A DNA stretch of 7,175 nucleotides from Clostridia bacterium (GTDB lineage: Bacteria > Bacillota_A > Clostridia > Christensenellales > Borkfalkiaceae), in the NCBI GenBank assembly GCA_017504735.1, contig JAFVQP010000189.1, positions 1-7,175 on the forward strand. Reading direction: 5' to 3'. The position numbers and the translations under genes were made by a program. Positions 5,224-7,175 of the stretch are shown here, in pieces; position 1 is the first letter of the stretch; each line of letters begins with the position of its first letter. The notes beneath the pieces are model-generated. The model saw only the letters and a list, made by a program, of their open reading frames with translations, made no database searches and was not told the DNA's origin.

Positions 5224-6054
5224 TTAAATTGCTACCGGAATTTTCTTTTCCAGCTTCTCGTATTCGTAATCCACAAGCTTAAAGCTGTCCACCGTGAAGT
5301 CGTAGAAGTTGGTGATACTTTCATCCACAATCAATTTTGGTGCTTTGTGACGGGGGTTTTGTAAAATTTCTTCCACAAGCGGAATATGTCGATCGTAAAT
5401 GTGCGCATCCGCAATCACATGCACCAATTCACCCGCTTTCAAGCCCGACACCTGCGCAAACATGATGAGCAAAATTGCATACTGCACCACGTTCCAATTG
5501 TTTGCCGTCAACATATCGTTGGAACGCTGATTTAAAATACCATTTAAGGTATCCCCCGTTACGTTAAAGGTCATCGAATAGGCGCAAGGATACAAATTCA
5601 TTTCGTGTAAATCTTGGAAATTGTAGATATTCGTCATAATGCGACGGCTGGCAGGGTTGTGTTTCAAATCGTACAACACCCTATCCACTTGGTCAAATTC
5701 ACCCTCTTTATATTGATGTTTTACACCGAGCTGATACCCGTACGCTTTCCCGATGGAGCCCGTTTCATCCGCCCAACTATCCCAAATGTGAGAGTTTAAG
5801 TCGTGAATGTTATTACTTTTCTTTTGCCAAATCCACAAAAGCTCGTCCACGCAAGATTTAAACGCAGTACGACGCATGGTCAAGATGGGAAATTCCTCTT
5901 GTAAATTATAACGGTTGACAATACCAAACTTCTTTACCGTATGCGCAGGCGTACCGTCTTCCCATTTCGGACGCACGTTTAAATCAGTGTCCCAAAAACC
6001 GTTTTCCATAATATCCCGCATATTTTGCGCAAAAATTTCGTCCGCTCTGCTCAT
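5224..6054 (-). CDS. thyA: Thymidylate synthase (ThyA type)
   Basis: 276 residues ending in PVAI, the normal family C-terminus. It methylates dUMP to dTMP using methylene-tetrahydrofolate, yielding dihydrofolate for FolA. Seen: R137-R138 of the phosphate-binding pair (ASRRIM), the active-site loop LYPCAYS with nucleophile C157, QRSND (176-180) holding dUMP phosphate and base contacts, N188 in ANNWNV (the uracil-reading Asn), and DAHIY with H218 and Y220. The loop YPC-A-Y-S and ANNWN replace the textbook PPCH and GLPFN, marking a ThyA subfamily that I recall from other low-GC Gram-positives; all catalytic residues are kept. AGGTGG (6058-6063) lies very close to the ATG (3-4 nt). It is the first gene of the operon with folA; the repeat element begins 1 base after its stop codon. 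Confidence 0.97.
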   Translation of the reverse strand: MSRADEIFAQNMRDIMENGFWDTDLNVRPKWEDGTPAHTVKKFGIVNRYNLQEEFPILTMRRTAFKSCVDELLWIWQKKSNNIHDLNSHIWDSWADETGSIGKAYGYQLGVKHQYKEGEFDQVDRVLYDLKHNPASRRIMTNIYNFQDLHEMNLYPCAYSMTFNVTGDTLNGILNQRSNDMLTANNWNVVQYAILLIMFAQVSGLKAGELVHVIADAHIYDRHIPLVEEILQNPRHKAPKLIVDESITNFYDFTVDSFKLVDYEYEKLEKKIPVAI

Positions 6055-6084
6055 AATCCACCTCGTAAAGAATTTTCACCGATT

Positions 6085-6113
6085 ATTATATCATATTTCC
6101 ATGCCGGAGTCAA
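6085..6113 (-). promoter_or_regulatory. Promoter of the thyA-folA operon
   Basis: TTGACT (6108-6113, one mismatch) and a perfect TATAAT (6085-6090) are separated by 17 bp. Predicted start is near 6078, giving a leader of about 24 nt. It is divergent from, and 64 bp away from, the pgk promoter, leaving a shared upstream region of about 6114-6177. Confidence 0.85.
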
Positions 6114-6177
6114 GCCCCAGCCCAAAAGAAAAAGCCCCTTTGGGAAAAATAATTTTGCGTATTTCTATATAATAATG

Positions 6178-6206
6178 TTGACAAAAAAGAAAAAATTGGG
6201 TATTAT
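6178..6206 (+). promoter_or_regulatory. Promoter of pgk
   Basis: A perfect TTGACA (6178-6183) is followed after 17 bp by TATTAT (6201-6206, one mismatch). Predicted start is near 6213, giving a leader of about 38 nt with the AAGGAG. The spacer is a run of A residues and then TTGGG. No operator-like inverted repeat overlaps it. Confidence 0.85.
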
Positions 6207-6231
6207 ATATGTGTATGCTTAAAAATTAATC

Positions 6232-6237
6232 AAGGAG
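6232..6237 (+). promoter_or_regulatory. Ribosome binding site of pgk with unusually long spacing
   Basis: AAGGAG is the only Shine-Dalgarno match upstream of pgk, but it ends 13 nt before the ATG at 6251 rather than the usual 5-9. The start is still preferred because it gives the expected PGK N-terminus ([19 protein letters not shown]) and no alternative ATG, GTG or TTG lies nearer in frame. Confidence 0.65.
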
Positions 6238-6250
6238 ACTTATACACTCT

Positions 6251-7175
6251 ATGAACAAGAAAACAGTAAAAGACGTAGAAGTAAAAGGCAAAAAAGTCCT
6301 CGTTAGATGCGACTTTAACGTGCCTATGAAAGACGGCGCTATCACCGATGAAAATCGTATCATCGGCGCTTTGCCCACCATCAAATATTTGATGGAACAG
6401 GGCGCGAAAGTTGTACTCTGCTCCCACATGGGCAAACCTCACAACGTTTTCGACGCGAAACTTGAACTCAACAAGAAAGAAAAAGGTAAAGTTGCAGCTC
6501 TTCCCGAAGCAGAACAGGCTGCTGCTACCGAAGAATTTTTGGAAAAAGCAAAGAAAGACGTTAAAAAGCTTTCCCTTGCGCCCGTTGCAGCGCGCTTGAA
6601 CGAATTGCTTGATGGCAAAGTTGCGTTCGCATCCGACGTTATCGGCGACGACGCAAAGGCAAAGGTTGCGGCTTGCAAAGAAGGCGAATGCGTTTTGCTT
6701 GAAAACCTTCGTTTCCACAAGGGCGAAGAAAAGAAAGCGCCCGAATTTATGCAGGCACTTGCAAGCTATTGCGAAGTATACGTCAACGACGCGTTCGGTA
6801 CGGCGCACCGTTCCCACTCTTCCACGGCAGGTATCGTAGAAGAAGGCTTGGTGACGACGGCGGCTTGCGGTTTCTTGATTGAAAAGGAACTCTCCGTAAT
6901 GGCTGACACCCTTGAAAATCCCGAAAGACCTTTCGTTGCTATCCTTGGCGGCGCAAAAGTTGCGGACAAGCTCAACGTTATTTCCAACTTGCTTGAAAAA
7001 TGCGACACGCTGGTAATCGGCGGCGGCATGGCATACACCTTCTTGAAAGCAAAAGGCGGCAAAATCGGTACTTCGCTGGTTGACGACGAAAAGATTGATT
7101 ACTGCCTTGAAATGTTGAAGAAGGCTGAAAGCCTTGGCAAGGAAATTTTGCTCCCCGTAGATACGGTTGCGGCAA
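6251..7175 (+). CDS. pgk: Phosphoglycerate kinase, 3' end beyond the window
   Basis: 308 codons are visible and the frame runs off the right edge; about three quarters of a normal PGK. It interconverts 1,3-bisphosphoglycerate plus ADP and 3-phosphoglycerate plus ATP in glycolysis, in the cytoplasm. Seen: substrate-binding CDFNVPM (20-26) with D21 and N23, R36 (ENRI), SHMGKP (58-63, lysine where many have arginine), ENLRF with R154, [10 protein letters not shown] with R187, and the hinge and nucleotide motifs GGAKVADK (233-240, K236 and K240) and [11 protein letters not shown] (257-267). The C-terminal GGGDS ATP loop is not reached. Between SHMGKP and KLSLAPVA there are about 42 residues, rich in K, E and A, against roughly 8-14 in common bacterial PGKs; this looks like a helical insertion in the N-domain. 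It has its own promoter, divergent from thyA; no gap gene precedes it. Confidence 0.97.
   Translation, partial: MNKKTVKDVEVKGKKVLVRCDFNVPMKDGAITDENRIIGALPTIKYLMEQGAKVVLCSHMGKPHNVFDAKLELNKKEKGKVAALPEAEQAAATEEFLEKAKKDVKKLSLAPVAARLNELLDGKVAFASDVIGDDAKAKVAACKEGECVLLENLRFHKGEEKKAPEFMQALASYCEVYVNDAFGTAHRSHSSTAGIVEEGLVTTAACGFLIEKELSVMADTLENPERPFVAILGGAKVADKLNVISNLLEKCDTLVIGGGMAYTFLKAKGGKIGTSLVDDEKIDYCLEMLKKAESLGKEILLPVDTVAA

Noticed and set aside
6121..6144. Inverted repeat CCCAAA...TTTGGG between thyA and pgk promoters
   Set aside because: Only 6 bp with no T run on either strand, so not a terminator; too short to call an operator without conservation data.
6168..6173. Perfect TATAAT on the plus strand upstream of pgk
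   Set aside because: No -35-like hexamer at 16-18 bp upstream, while the TTGACA-17-TATTAT pair just downstream is a complete promoter.
6230..6817. 195-codon open frame on the minus strand
   Set aside because: It is antisense to pgk, phenylalanine- and cysteine-rich in the manner of a shadow frame, and has no supporting signals.

Overview
The window reads as a chromosomal segment of a low-GC, Gram-positive-type bacterium, most likely an uncultured member of the Clostridia (Bacillota). The evidence is the AT-rich intergenic DNA, consensus sigma-A promoters (TTGACA-17-TATAAT type), strong AGGAGG-type ribosome binding sites, intrinsic terminators with U tracts, a lysine-rich lipoprotein signal peptide, and clostridial-style TypA, DHFR, ThyA and PGK sequences. 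Finer taxonomy is not supportable from sequence alone.

Layout, left to right. Positions 1 to about 100 are a GC-rich (68% by hand count) scrap of an amino-acid ABC transporter binding protein whose similarity stops abruptly where the DNA becomes AT-rich; this looks like a decayed or chimeric junction. An AT-rich gene-free stretch (about 199-393) holds a 27-bp alternating pyrimidine/purine tract and the terminator of the next gene. All genes from 394 to 6054 are on the minus strand: a surface lipoprotein with an RsgI-like extracellular domain and a long helical tail (394-1602), with its own promoter nested in a perfect inverted repeat; a HAD-family phosphatase (1819-2454) and the ribosome-associated GTPase typA/bipA (2521-4353), probably one transcript read typA then HAD; and a thyA-folA operon (thyA 5224-6054, folA 4506-5006). 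Divergent from thyA, pgk (phosphoglycerate kinase, 6251 onward) runs on the plus strand and is cut by the window's right edge.

ThyA makes dTMP and dihydrofolate from dUMP and methylene-THF, and FolA reduces the dihydrofolate back to THF, so their pairing is functional and common. TypA acts on ribosomes; the HAD enzyme's substrate is not deducible. pgk belongs to glycolysis and is independently promoted.

The most unusual structure is a roughly 200-bp element between thyA and folA (5025-5223). It has four copies of the box AGTGAAGTT, then four mirror-placed copies (one partial) of its complement, with the boxes alternating with short stem-loops of differing sequence. It is centred on a palindrome at 5119-5128. 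It is flanked by TTA on both sides, and removing the element plus one TTA would leave thyA and folA 15 nt apart with an intact Shine-Dalgarno. It looks like a mobile or replicating non-coding repeat inserted at the thyA stop codon. I do not recognise it as a named family.
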